This document shows, piece after piece, positions 29,083-41,085 of a DNA stretch of 64,000 bases. The stretch spans positions 1 to 64,000 of the forward strand of contig NZ_WXZL01000011.1 of the NCBI RefSeq assembly GCF_009982895.1, given 5' to 3'. Each line of letters starts with the position of its first letter. Within the stretch, counting starts at the first letter, position 1. The translations under genes were made by a program, and so were the position numbers. The stretch is from Deinococcus alpinitundrae (lineage in GTDB: Bacteria > Deinococcota > Deinococci > Deinococcales > Deinococcaceae). The notes below the pieces were generated by a model. The model saw nothing but the letters and a program-made list of their open reading frames with translations. It did no database searches and was not told the DNA's origin.

Positions 29083-29745
29083 TCAAAATAAAAATTTGAG
29101 GCCCAGCCGCCCTCGCAGGCCAGCGCCGTTGGCCGTGCCCTTGCTGCTGAACGGGCTGCGGTAATCAATCTCGGCGCTGGCCGCGATGCTATCGGTGAGC
29201 AGATACTCGCTGCCTAGGGCCAGCAGGACGGCGTAATCGGTGGCTGTCTTGACCGGAGGCTGAACGCCGTTGACCGGTGTGGTCGGGGTGCTGGACACCG
29301 ATGCGCTGCTGGTCAGACCCAGGCCGGCGCCCAGGTAGGGCCGCAGCTTGCCGCCGAGCTGGGGGCGGTAGAGCAGCAGCGCATCGACCGAAAGTGCGCC
29401 CGAACTCGTCACGTAGTCCACCGCTGCCTGCGCGCCGAACGAGCCGAAGACCTGTGAGCTGCCCACCACGATGCCGTAGGCTGTGCCTCCGCCGCTCAGT
29501 GAGGGCGCAATGCTGACCCCAGCGTAGAGGCGACTGGAGAGTGGGGCGACCGGCGGGGTCGGCGGCGTGATCGGAGCGGGTGGGGCGGTGGGCGCGGCTA
29601 TATTGGTCGCAGGGTTGGTCGTGGGCGCTGACTGGATCACCGGTGGTTGGGTGACGGGCGGCTGCTCCGTCGTTTGGTCTGTTGTTTGGGCGGCAGCCTG
29701 GCTGAGCAGGGCGAGCAGCAGGGCGGCAGTAAGCATGCGGGTCAT
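29083..29745 (-). CDS. Outer-membrane beta-barrel protein with Pro/Thr-rich linker
   Basis: A 220-residue exported protein. A signal peptide (LTAALLLALLSQAAA) is followed by a Pro/Thr/Gln linker (about 25-75) and a small barrel: alternating strands such as LYAGVSIAPSL, YGIVVGSSQVFGSF, LRPYLGAGLGLTS, ending GRLGLKFLF with a terminal Phe, the standard outer-membrane insertion signal. It resembles the barrel of the SLH protein encoded next, so the two look like paralogues after domain loss. The ATG at 29,745 has GAGG six bases before it. The function is likely structural or porin-like. Confidence 0.72.
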   Translation of the reverse strand: MTRMLTAALLLALLSQAAAQTTDQTTEQPPVTQPPVIQSAPTTNPATNIAAPTAPPAPITPPTPPVAPLSSRLYAGVSIAPSLSGGGTAYGIVVGSSQVFGSFGAQAAVDYVTSSGALSVDALLLYRPQLGGKLRPYLGAGLGLTSSASVSSTPTTPVNGVQPPVKTATDYAVLLALGSEYLLTDSIAASAEIDYRSPFSSKGTANGAGLRGRLGLKFLF

Positions 29746-29837
29746 AGGCAACCTCGGGATGAGAGCGTGGAGAGCGGGACGGTGGCGTTCAGCTTAGCGG
29801 TCAGGCGTGAGTATGAGGCACAAAAAAAATGCACGAC

Positions 29838-29880
29838 AAAAAACCGGAGCGGCCCACCACCAGTGGCGAGCGCTCCGGTT
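29838..29880 (-). terminator. Rho-independent terminator after the SLH gene
   Basis: ACCGGAGCG / CGCTCCGGT, a 9-bp perfect stem, is followed on the minus strand by a T6 tract, 48 bases past the SLH gene stop codon. A further T8 run lies at 29,822-29,829. Confidence 0.85.
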
Positions 29881-29927
29881 CGAAAGGGGCATTCAATAAG
29901 CGAATGCGCCATCCGAGTTCAGAAAGT

Positions 29928-31253
29928 TTAGAAGTAGTACTTCAGGCCGATCTTGGCGGCGGGCGAGAAGGACTTGCTCGTGGTGTCCGTGGTGCTGGTG
30001 TTGTTGGTGCCAATGCCCTTGTTGCTGAGGTAATACTTGCCGTTGAACTCGCCGAAGGCGCTCAGGTTGCCGACAATCTTGTAGTCGGCCCCGATGATAC
30101 CGTTGACGTAGTAGTCGTTGGCCTTGGTGCTGTCAATGTCACTCACGGCGCTGCTGCTCAGACCGAAGCCCACGCCGACGTAAGGCGACAGGCGACCCGC
30201 GCCGAGCGAGTACATGGCGTTGACGTCGGCCTGGATGGCCTGGGTCTGGGGCACGTAGTCTACGTTGGCGCGCAGGCCCAGTCCGAACAGGACCTTACTG
30301 GCTCCCACGGTTGCGCCGAAGCTGCTGACAAACGGCACGTCCTTGCCGAAGAGGCTACCCTGCGCGCCGCTAAAGGTCGCGCTGGTGCTGATGCCCGCGT
30401 ACAGACCGCTGTTGCTCTGGTCGTCGGCCATCATGGTCATGCTGGTGTCGGGCGCAACGTCACCGATCACCACGGTGGTGGAGGGAGTGGCCGGGGTGGT
30501 GGTCACGGTGCTGTTGGTGGTCGTGGTGCTGGTGCTGCGGGCTTCCAGGGCGGCCACGCGGGCCGTCAGGGCGTCCACATTGGCGGTGGGACCTGCTGGG
30601 CCGGCCGGACCCTGGGGACCTACCGGGCCCGCCGGGCCGACGTCGCCCGCCGGACCCTGGGGACCTACTGCGCCCGCCGGGCCTGCGGGACCCGCTTCGC
30701 CTGCCGGTCCAGTCTCGCCCGCTGGGATGTTCTGAACGGCCTGCTCCAGCGCGTCAATACGGGCGCTCATCTCGTCGCTGCTGCTCGAAGCTGAGGCGTC
30801 GCCCATGGCGGCAATCTGGTCTTCCAGCGCCGCGATGCGGTCCTGCTGGGCCGTCGAAGCGGTTTCCAGATCATCCACGCGGCTGCTCACGGCGGCCAGC
30901 TCGGTCGACACGTCCTGCATGCCCTTGGTGATGGTCGCCAAGTCTTCGGCGCTCAGGCCACCGGTCGCTGCGGGCTGGGCAGCGGCGCTCAGTGCACCGG
31001 TCTGGAGCAGGCGAGCGAAGATCAGGGCCGCCTGGTAGCGCGTCAGGTTCTCGTTGCCACGGAAAGTGCCGTCAGGGAAGCCCTGGATCAGGCCACGCTG
31101 GACAATCAGATCGACGGCGTCTTTGGCCCAGTGGCCCGCCGGAATGTCGGTGAAGTTGGTCACGGTAGCGCTGGTCACCGGGGCGGTGTCTTGTGCGCTG
31201 GCCACGCCCAGGGCAAGGGCCATCGTCGCAGCAATCGTCAAAATCTTTTTCAT
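29928..31253 (-). CDS. SLH-domain outer-membrane protein with collagen-like segment
   Basis: A 441-residue envelope protein with five parts in order: signal peptide (1-20); one SLH domain (about 33-85; [39 protein letters not shown]) that in Deinococcus/Thermus binds secondary cell-wall polymers or peptidoglycan; a coiled coil (about 100-175); a perfect Gly-x-y tract of 15 triplets (179-223) rich in GPA, GPQ and GPV, collagen-like; a second short coiled coil ([14 protein letters not shown]); and a C-terminal barrel ending in LKYYF. Coiled coils on both sides of a collagen helix point to a trimer. AGGAGAACGCT precedes the ATG. It has its own terminator. SlpA of Deinococcus has a similar SLH-coil-barrel plan but is far larger and, as far as I know, lacks collagen repeats. 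Confidence 0.88.
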   Translation of the reverse strand: MKKILTIAATMALALGVASAQDTAPVTSATVTNFTDIPAGHWAKDAVDLIVQRGLIQGFPDGTFRGNENLTRYQAALIFARLLQTGALSAAAQPAATGGLSAEDLATITKGMQDVSTELAAVSSRVDDLETASTAQQDRIAALEDQIAAMGDASASSSSDEMSARIDALEQAVQNIPAGETGPAGEAGPAGPAGAVGPQGPAGDVGPAGPVGPQGPAGPAGPTANVDALTARVAALEARSTSTTTTNSTVTTTPATPSTTVVIGDVAPDTSMTMMADDQSNSGLYAGISTSATFSGAQGSLFGKDVPFVSSFGATVGASKVLFGLGLRANVDYVPQTQAIQADVNAMYSLGAGRLSPYVGVGFGLSSSAVSDIDSTKANDYYVNGIIGADYKIVGNLSAFGEFNGKYYLSNKGIGTNNTSTTDTTSKSFSPAAKIGLKYYF

Positions 31254-31618
31254 AGCGTTCTCCTAGTGACTCGTCGTGGCTTCATGCCTTACGGCTCACG
31301 ATCTCGTCTTCTACCGTAGGCAGCTTCCGTGAGCGGCCTATGAACGGGGCGACAAGGCAGGTTGACTGTGACTTTGCTTAAGGTTGGCCGTTGTGGTGGT
31401 TTCTGACCTTCTTTCCCTTGGTGTGGCCGAGACACTTTTGTCTGTGAGTACTTCTAGTGCTGACTGAGTGCTTGTTTTTGGCATTTCCGATGAGAAAATG
31501 AAGGCCTTCTTGAACCTGACTGAAGATGTGAAAAGACCCCCGGTGCCTGTCATGCTTTCGTCTGGTCCGGCAGCCTGCCGGAGTTCACAAATCGGATTCA
31601 CGCCGCCGCTGTGAGAAG
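31254..31618. other. Intergenic region between divergent SLH and enoyl-CoA hydratase genes
   Basis: About 365 bases with no convincing gene. It must contain the SLH-gene promoter on the minus strand and a promoter for the hydratase. An open stretch of 87 codons on the minus strand (31,338-31,601) lacks family-like sequence and an obvious start signal. The SLH mRNA therefore seems to have a leader; it has a Shine-Dalgarno site, unlike most genes here. Confidence 0.5.
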
Positions 31619-32419
31619 ATGAGCGGCATGCTTGACGAACTTGAATTCACCACCTTGACCCTCGATCAGCACGGCGATCTGGCGGTGCTGACCATCAACC
31701 GCCCGCAGGCCCTCAACGCGCTGAGCGGCGAAGTGATGAGCGAACTGGTCGAGGCCATCGAGGCCGTCGCCGAAACCGCCGAGGTCGCAGCCCTAATTAT
31801 CACCGGGGGCGGCGGCAAGGCCTTTGTGGCCGGGGCCGACATCGCCGAACTCAGCCGTCTGGACGGGGTCTATGCCGGGCGCGAGACGTCGCTCTCGGGC
31901 CAGAATGTGATGCATGAGATCGCCTCGCTGCCGTTTCCGACGATTGCGGCCATTGACGGTTACGCACTGGGCGGCGGTTTGGAACTGGCGCTGGCCTGTG
32001 ACGTGCGGATCGCCTCGCCGCGTGCCAAGCTGGGCCTGCCGGAAGTGACACTGGGCCTAATTCCCGGCTACGGCGGCACTCAGCGCCTGCCGCGCCTGAT
32101 CGGGCCGGGCCGGGCGCTCGACATGATGTTGACCGGGCGTCAGGTCGGGGCCGAGGAAGCGTTGCAGATGGGCCTGGTCAATTATCTGGCCGAGAACCCG
32201 CTCGAAAAAGCCCGCGAGGTGGCCCAGCAGATGACCAGGAATGCCCCGATTGCCCTATCGCTGGTCAAGGAAGCGGTGCGGCGCGGGCTCAACGGCTCTC
32301 TGGAAGAAGGACTGGAAATAGAGGCCGACCTGTTCGGCATGGCCGCCGCGACCGCCGACTTCAAGGAAGGCACGGCGGCGTTTCTGGCCAAGCGCAAGGC
32401 CGATTTTCAGGGCGAATAA
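31619..32419 (+). CDS. Enoyl-CoA hydratase/isomerase
   Basis: A 266-residue crotonase-fold enzyme that hydrates trans-2-enoyl-CoA in fatty-acid oxidation. Both catalytic glutamates are present: in DGYALGGGLELALACDVR (first Glu) and GLPEVTLGLIPGYGGTQRLPRL (second). The CoA-site segment is KAFVAGADIAEL with the oxyanion-hole Gly pair. The ATG used is at 31,619; a second lies nine bases later. No other beta-oxidation genes are adjacent. Confidence 0.95.
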   Translation: MSGMLDELEFTTLTLDQHGDLAVLTINRPQALNALSGEVMSELVEAIEAVAETAEVAALIITGGGGKAFVAGADIAELSRLDGVYAGRETSLSGQNVMHEIASLPFPTIAAIDGYALGGGLELALACDVRIASPRAKLGLPEVTLGLIPGYGGTQRLPRLIGPGRALDMMLTGRQVGAEEALQMGLVNYLAENPLEKAREVAQQMTRNAPIALSLVKEAVRRGLNGSLEEGLEIEADLFGMAAATADFKEGTAAFLAKRKADFQGE

Positions 32420-32608
32420 GCCCGCCCCGGTTCGGCTGACGCTGAGCTGAACTGGGGCAAGCAAAGTGGCGGCGGTCAACGTAAGAGCCGTCAGAAAACA
32501 ACCTGTCCCTGACCGCTAGAGTTCGGGGGCAGGCTGTTCCGTTTCCCTGCATTCTTTCCGCTGGTGCCCTGCCACAACTCTGTTTTGCCTCACCCCTGAG
32601 GAGCCGAA

Positions 32609-33637
32609 ATGACCGACCAGAAATTTACCCTGAACGTCAGCGGCGGCGCGCTGCACGACGTGGCCACCCGCCGCCAGACGGCTGGCCGAACGGTGGAATT
32701 CGCCACGCCCCGCGCCAAGCTGATCGAGGAGGCCGATCGGGCCATTCGCGCCGACCTCGCCCAGTACCCGCGCGCCCTGGCCGCCTACGACGCCCTGCAA
32801 GGCGACCCCGAAGCGCTGGCCGACTGGGACATGGCCAATTACATCACCATGCGTAAGCTCGGCTACAACGATCACGGGCGAGTCCACGCCTTCATCACCG
32901 GGGCGGCCAGCTTAGCGATTCTCGAACTGCTGCTGGAAGGCGGGGTGCGCCCGGACATCCTGGAGAGCGGCATCGGTGACACGGACGACGTGTACCTCAG
33001 CGTCATTCTCGGCACCATGCTGCACGACATCGGCAACCAGATTCACCGCGCCTCGCACGAGCAGCACGGCGTGATGCTGGCCCTGCCGATCATCAACCGC
33101 ATTCTGGAGCCGGTTTATCCGGACGTGTTCAAGCGCACCAAGATTCGCAGCATCATCCTCGGCTGCATCAATTGCCACGACCTCAACCCGCCGCCGCTGA
33201 CCATCGAGGCGGGGATCACGGCGGTGGCCGACGGCACCGACATCACCAAGGGACGCGGGCGCAAGGCCTTTGCGCTGGGCAGCGTGGACATTCACTCGAT
33301 CAGTGCTCTGGCCGTCGATCAGGTCGTCATCGAGCGCGGCCTGAACAAGCCGGTGCGCATCGATGTGACCATGAACAATTCCGGCGGCATCTTTCAGGTC
33401 GAAGAAGTGCTGGCTCCCAAGGTCATCCGCACGCCGCTGAGCAGGTACGTGGAACTGCACGCCCGCACCCGTCCGCAGGGCGACGAGCAGATCGTCAGCC
33501 GGGTGCGTCTCGACGGTGACCATTTCGTAATGGATCTAGACAGCGGCGAGACGGTGGCCGTGGAGGTGCATGACAGCCAGCTCGAAGCCGTGCAGGCGGT
33601 GGCAGAGTCGCTCGACGTGGGCGTGCAGAGCCGCTAG
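32609..33637 (+). CDS. HD-domain phosphohydrolase
   Basis: A 342-residue HD-superfamily hydrolase. The metal site is formed by the His in DHGRVHAFITG, the HD pair in TMLHDIGNQIHRASHEQHG and the later His/Asp segments (CINCHDLNP and SALAVDQ). A C-terminal domain (about 240-330) is beta-rich with IFQVEEVLAPKVIRTPL. The substrate is unknown; relatives occur in Deinococcus-Thermus and archaea. GAGGAG lies 6-7 bases before the ATG. It is separate from the hydratase (190-base gap). Confidence 0.8.
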   Translation: MTDQKFTLNVSGGALHDVATRRQTAGRTVEFATPRAKLIEEADRAIRADLAQYPRALAAYDALQGDPEALADWDMANYITMRKLGYNDHGRVHAFITGAASLAILELLLEGGVRPDILESGIGDTDDVYLSVILGTMLHDIGNQIHRASHEQHGVMLALPIINRILEPVYPDVFKRTKIRSIILGCINCHDLNPPPLTIEAGITAVADGTDITKGRGRKAFALGSVDIHSISALAVDQVVIERGLNKPVRIDVTMNNSGGIFQVEEVLAPKVIRTPLSRYVELHARTRPQGDEQIVSRVRLDGDHFVMDLDSGETVAVEVHDSQLEAVQAVAESLDVGVQSR

Positions 33638-33703
33638 AGGGAATTGTGGGCAATGGTGGGTGGTGACAGGCGATTCCCCCTCGCCACGTTCTACACTTGC
33701 CCC

Positions 33704-34345
<642 letters not shown>

Positions 34346-34568
34346 CATGCTGAGCGACTTGGCTGCTCTCCTGCTTGTCCGGAGGAGTGTTCTGCTCCCA
34401 TTCTAAAACGGACTCCTGTCCACGATGCTAGCCTGTCCGCTCTCGCACGTCATTCACTGGGCCTGCTCGAACGCAGAAGACGGGAATCTTCTCTGTCAAA
34501 TTCTTTAAGAGCTGGCTTCAATGCCGCCACTCCACATGCCGGTGATGCGGGAGTGGCACACTGAAGAC
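34346..34568. other. Short gap before the gamma-glutamyltransferase gene
   Basis: About 220 bases with no gene. The near -10 sequence CACACT ends 6 bases before the ATG at 34,569. Confidence 0.4.
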
Positions 34569-36173
<1,605 letters not shown>

Positions 36174-36193
36174 GCGCTTCCGGGCCGGTTTTC

Positions 36194-37009
36194 GTGATGG
36201 GTGCGAGCGGGCGGGTCGGGGGCGCGGCGGCGCAGTCTCTGGCCGACAACGGCGCGGCGGTGCGGGTGGGCCTGCGGACGCCGGAGAAGTGGACCGGGCC
36301 GGGCGCGGCGGTGCACTTTGATCTGGCGGACGCGGCCACTTATTCGGCACTGTCGGGCTGCGCGGCCCTCTTTCTGATGTGGCCGCCCGGCACGACGACG
36401 GCTCAGGTTGGGGCACTCATCGAGGCGGCCCGGTCACAGGGCGTCCGGCGCGTGGTCTTTCTGTCGATTCTAGGGGCCGAAAAAGTGCCAGTATTGCCGC
36501 ACCGCCAGATGGAAAAGTTGCTGATGGCCTCGGGCGGAGAGTGGACTTTTCTGCGGGCCAGCTACTTCATGCAAAACCTCTCCACCACCCACCGGGACGA
36601 CATCCGCCTCAGAGACGAGATCTTTTTACCTGCCGGACAGGGCCGCACCAGCATGGTAGATGTGCTGGACGTGGGCGAGGTGGCAGCTCTGGCCTTGCAG
36701 GGCGGCCACGCGGAGCGGGCCTACGACCTGACCGGCCCCGCCGCGCCCAATTATTTTGAGGTGGCCCAGGTGCTGAGTGACGGGTTGGGGCGAAGTGTGC
36801 GTTATACCGATCCCAGCCCACTCGCGTTCGTGCGTCTCGGCCTGAAGCGTGGCGTTCCTCCCAGTTTCGTCCTGTTCATGCTGGCCGAATACACCGTGGC
36901 GCGGCTGGGCCGGGCCGGGCGCGTCACCCGTACGGTGGAGGAGCTGCTGGGGCGGCCCGCCAATGACCTGCGGGCCTTCGTGCAGCGCGAACTCGTGGCC
37001 TGGCGCTGA
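36194..37009 (+). CDS. NmrA-like NAD(P)-binding protein
   Basis: A 271-residue short-chain-dehydrogenase-like protein of the NmrA/quinone-oxidoreductase subgroup. The dinucleotide motif is GASGRVGGAAAQSL at the very start, with VVFLSILGAEKVP and SYFMQNLST later. The C-terminal part (ARLGRAGRVTRTVEELLG) matches the family's end. Starting at the GTG 36,194 cuts into the first beta strand (FV-MGASG). The frame stays open upstream to a CTG at 36,170 overlapping the ggt stop codon, so the real start may be that CTG, coupled to ggt. Confidence 0.82.
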   Translation: MMGASGRVGGAAAQSLADNGAAVRVGLRTPEKWTGPGAAVHFDLADAATYSALSGCAALFLMWPPGTTTAQVGALIEAARSQGVRRVVFLSILGAEKVPVLPHRQMEKLLMASGGEWTFLRASYFMQNLSTTHRDDIRLRDEIFLPAGQGRTSMVDVLDVGEVAALALQGGHAERAYDLTGPAAPNYFEVAQVLSDGLGRSVRYTDPSPLAFVRLGLKRGVPPSFVLFMLAEYTVARLGRAGRVTRTVEELLGRPANDLRAFVQRELVAWR

Positions 37010-37018
37010 GGGGGCGCG

Positions 37019-37555
37019 TTACTGTTCCTGCTCGCGCATCCCGGCCAGGCTGTAACCCAGCGGAAAGGTATGCACCTCGTGCAACTCGCCGCCGCCTTCA
37101 CGGGTCAGCGAGGCGGCCTGCACCGTGAAGCTGCGCTGCGGCGGGCGCAGTTGCTCCAGCTCGCGCCAGACGCTTTCCTCGGCCCAGTCGCAGATGCCGA
37201 TGGCCAGCGAGAGGTGCGGGATGAAGTGCTCGCCATCGTACTTCCCAGCAGGCGCGCCCGGCACCTGAATGAGTCGCTGGTGCAAATCGCTGAGCGGCAC
37301 GCTGAGGGCGTATTCCAGAAAAACGACGTGCGGAAACCTGCGCCAGCGCAGAAACTCGACCTCAAACGGCGGTACGCCTGCGAGGCTACGGCGCACGTCG
37401 CAGATCAGGGTCTTGGGTGTGCCCGCGTACTCGAACGGCACCCGCAAATTCAGGTGCGGATCGCCGTAGCTGCTGACGCCCAGGCGGCGCTGCACCCCCA
37501 TCAGCCACTCGCTGAGTTCGGCGGTGGGCCAGGCCACCATGCTGTAGAGCGCCAT
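37019..37555 (-). CDS. 2'-5' RNA ligase / cyclic phosphodiesterase-like protein
   Basis: A 178-residue 2H-phosphoesterase-fold protein. The paired motifs are PHLNLRVPF (about 33) and PHLSLAIG (about 112), HxN/HxS variants of the HxT pair that forms the active site. The family hydrolyses or ligates 2',3'-cyclic or 2',5' phosphodiesters; the variant motifs mean the reaction is open. It is the third gene of an operon with mrp and the SufR-like regulator (10-base gap). Confidence 0.8.
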   Translation of the reverse strand: MALYSMVAWPTAELSEWLMGVQRRLGVSSYGDPHLNLRVPFEYAGTPKTLICDVRRSLAGVPPFEVEFLRWRRFPHVVFLEYALSVPLSDLHQRLIQVPGAPAGKYDGEHFIPHLSLAIGICDWAEESVWRELEQLRPPQRSFTVQAASLTREGGGELHEVHTFPLGYSLAGMREQEQ

Positions 37556-37564
37556 ACGCGCGGC

Positions 37565-38251
37565 TCAACCGACCTTGTAGCGGCATTCCGCCGCGCCGCA
37601 CGAGAGCCGGGCCTCGCGGCTCACCGGCACCTTCAGCAAGTCGCGGTAGAGCGCCAGTTCGCCCTGGCAGAGCTGGGGAAACTGCTTGGCAACGGCGGGG
37701 GCCGGGCAATTGCGCTGCACCAGATACCACTGTCCGCCCTCCTGGTAAGCGCGGGCGGCGTAGCCGTGCTCGTTGAGGGTGATGGCCAGCGCGTGCAGCT
37801 TGCCGCCCAGCTCGCTGTGCCGGTCGAGAACCACCGAAAGCTGGGCATAGAGCGCCAGCCGCCGGGCGTCCATCACCTGCATGACCGCGCCCTCGCCGAA
37901 CAGCTGCTCCACATGCCCGAGCACATCCAGACACAGGGCGTCGTAGGCCTTGGGAAAGGTCGCCTCGCCCGCCTCGGTGAGCACATACACGTGCTGTGGG
38001 CGGCCCCGGCCACCGGGCTTCTCGGTGCGGACCTCGATCTGCCCGGCGTCTTGCAGATCTTGCAGGTGCCGCCGGATGGCCGGAACCGTGACGCCCAGCT
38101 TGTCGGCCAGCGTCTGGGCGGTGGCGCAGTCGCAGGCTTTGATGGTGTCGAGCAGCTTGCTCTTGGTGCGCTCCGGCAGGCTGGGCGGCGCAGTGAGACT
38201 GGCCGCATCTGAAGCTGCCTGGAGCGCTGAAGTGGTGGGAAGAAGGGTCAC
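37565..38251 (-). CDS. SufR-like iron-sulfur regulator
   Basis: A 228-residue protein. Residues about 20-95 form a winged helix (KSKLLDTIKACDCATAQTLA, VTVPAIRRHLQDLQDAGQIE, then the RGRPQHVYVLTEAGE wing). The C-terminal domain ends with four cysteines: NCPAPAVAKQFPQLC (Cys-x12-Cys), then SCGAAECRYKV. SufR repressors bind a [4Fe-4S] cluster through a similar C-terminal set with an identical x12 spacing in the first pair. It lies 6 bases after mrp, which delivers Fe-S clusters, so sensing cluster supply and repressing its own operon is a reasonable inference. The binding site is not identified. Confidence 0.82.
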   Translation of the reverse strand: MTLLPTTSALQAASDAASLTAPPSLPERTKSKLLDTIKACDCATAQTLADKLGVTVPAIRRHLQDLQDAGQIEVRTEKPGGRGRPQHVYVLTEAGEATFPKAYDALCLDVLGHVEQLFGEGAVMQVMDARRLALYAQLSVVLDRHSELGGKLHALAITLNEHGYAARAYQEGGQWYLVQRNCPAPAVAKQFPQLCQGELALYRDLLKVPVSREARLSCGAAECRYKVG

Positions 38252-38256
38252 GGCGC

Positions 38257-39318
<1,062 letters not shown>

Positions 39319-39446
39319 ATCCTGCACTTGTATCTCATCTGGCGGGCGGCGGCAAGGCTGGGCATCACAAAAGCGGCGGGTCGGTGGTGCCCAGAACCTG
39401 ACTTGCAGCGCGTGCTGCACGGCCCGGCGGCTTCAGAAACGGTTCT

Positions 39447-40016
39447 TCAGGGCCGCACCCGCAGGTTGACCGGCTGCCCGCTGTAGGTGCTCACGCTGGC
39501 GTTGCGGCCCAGGTCCACCACAAAGGTGTTCCAGCCGCTGACCAGGCGGGCCGAGAAGCCGTGTCCGGCGCTCACCGTCACGTTGCCGCTGACCCAGACC
39601 GTGACCAGCGGCTGACGCTGCACGTCGGGAAAGGCGTCAATCAGAGCCTCGTTGTCGTCGCGCCTGCCGTTGCGGTTGGCGTCGTCGTAGACGAACAGGT
39701 TCACCGCACTGTTCAGCACGGGGGCGCTGAGGTTCACGTCGCCGACCACGCCGGGCCAGCCGATACTCTCGGGGCGTAGCGGAAACTGGGCGCGGCTGGG
39801 TGGGGCGTCATCGAGCTTCAGCGTGAAGGTGCCGCTGCTGATGGGCGCGCTGGTAAGTTCGCTGATCGGCGCGCCCGACGGTCCAGCGCTCCACACCCCC
39901 ACGCGCGCGCTGGGCGGCAGCCCCGCTCCGCCGACGACACTGCCCTGCCAGCTCAGGGCCTGGGCCGAGGAGAGCATCAGAAGTGTCAAAAGAGCAGAGC
40001 GGACTGACTTTTGCAT
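39447..40016 (-). CDS. Secreted protein with an EF-hand-like loop
   Basis: A 189-residue exported protein: signal peptide MQKSVRSALLTLLMLSSAQA, then an all-beta mature part. YDDANRNGRRDDNEALIDAF (about 108-127) looks like a calcium-binding loop (Asp-x-Asn-x-Asn-Gly-x6-Glu), as in dockerin or secreted EF-hand proteins. No family was recognised. TAGACT ends 6 bases before the ATG. It is a single gene 130 bases upstream of the mrp operon. Confidence 0.65.
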   Translation of the reverse strand: MQKSVRSALLTLLMLSSAQALSWQGSVVGGAGLPPSARVGVWSAGPSGAPISELTSAPISSGTFTLKLDDAPPSRAQFPLRPESIGWPGVVGDVNLSAPVLNSAVNLFVYDDANRNGRRDDNEALIDAFPDVQRQPLVTVWVSGNVTVSAGHGFSARLVSGWNTFVVDLGRNASVSTYSGQPVNLRVRP

Positions 40017-40139
40017 GGCCTCAGTCTACTGCGGCGCGCTGACGCCGACGTGACGCCGGGCCGCCCGGCGAGGATGAAGGCTCTGTCCCGTGCCGGGCAG
40101 GTCGAGCCGGGACCGCTCGGGCAGTACAGTAGGCCCGGT

Positions 40140-41078
40140 ATGGAGCCGCTTGAACAGATCGCGCAGCGCCTCAGCACCGAGCGCCGGGTGCGGGCGCTGG
40201 CCGAGGCGGGCAGTGCCCGCACGCCGAATGCCTGGGCGGGCAGCGTCCCCACGTTGCTGAGTTTCGAGCGCGGCCTGATCAGGCCCGGCACCGAATTCCC
40301 GCTGCGGGAAACCGAGGCGGGCGTGGTGCGGCTGCGCTTTCCCTACGAATCGCTGGAAGTCTGGCAGGACTGGCCGCTGCTCCAAACCAGCGGTTCGCTG
40401 GGGCTGCTGGCCCAGTGCCGGCCCATCTACGATCCCAGCGGCAGCCTCGGTAGTGTGCAGCGCACCCTGCAGTCGCTTACGCTCCCGCAACGGGCCGACT
40501 TCCGCGCTGGCCTCATTGAGCAGGCTGAGACCCGCCTGGCAGCGGCCCAGCACCTGCTCGGCCCCGCCGCCAGCAGCGGCTCTGGCCCGGCGGCGCAACT
40601 GCTGGTGCTGGCCGACGTGCGCCGCCTGGCGGTGGAGTGCTTGTACCCGGCGCTGCTGAGCTGGCGGCACCTGTGGGCGGCGGGCGGGCCGGACGGCGGG
40701 GTGCGGCTGCCGCACGTCTGGCGAGCGCAGGTAGGGCTGGCGTTTCCCAGGGCCGTGAACCGGCTCGATCAACTCTACGGCTTCGGCGGTGAGCGCGAGG
40801 CCCGCCGGGTGCTGCTGGCCACGCGCGGCCTGAATCTGGTGCAGGCCGAGAAACGTGCCCGCCTGGCGGCGCAGGTCGGGTACTTCGACGGCGCGGTGCG
40901 GTTCGTGCGCGACGCAGCGGCGCAGCTCTGGCGCGGCGATCTGGAGCGCTGGGCGTACCTGAGTAGCGCCCGCCAGGACAAACTCGTCACCCTGCTCGGC
41001 GCACAGACCAGCCCGCTGGGGCCGGTGGCCGCCGAGCTGGGCCGCGAGCTGATCGAGGACGTGCGGGTGGGACGCTGA
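40140..41078 (+). CDS. Hypothetical protein, all-helical
   Basis: A 312-residue soluble protein without signal peptide or membrane segment. It is helix-rich and Arg/Leu-rich (AEKRARLAAQVGYFDGAVRF, LLSWRHLWAAGGPDGG), and looks like a Deinococcus-type conserved hypothetical. I do not recognise a domain. The ATG at 40,140 is chosen because TACAGT ends 9 bases before it and upstream sequence is unlike protein. It ends 8 bases before the convergent LysM gene. Confidence 0.6.
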   Translation: MEPLEQIAQRLSTERRVRALAEAGSARTPNAWAGSVPTLLSFERGLIRPGTEFPLRETEAGVVRLRFPYESLEVWQDWPLLQTSGSLGLLAQCRPIYDPSGSLGSVQRTLQSLTLPQRADFRAGLIEQAETRLAAAQHLLGPAASSGSGPAAQLLVLADVRRLAVECLYPALLSWRHLWAAGGPDGGVRLPHVWRAQVGLAFPRAVNRLDQLYGFGGEREARRVLLATRGLNLVQAEKRARLAAQVGYFDGAVRFVRDAAAQLWRGDLERWAYLSSARQDKLVTLLGAQTSPLGPVAAELGRELIEDVRVGR

Positions 41079-41085
41079 AACCGCC

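Noticed and set aside
31338..31601. An 87-codon minus-strand frame between the SLH and hydratase genes
   Set aside because: No start signal and no protein-like pattern; the region is expected to hold the promoter of the SLH gene.
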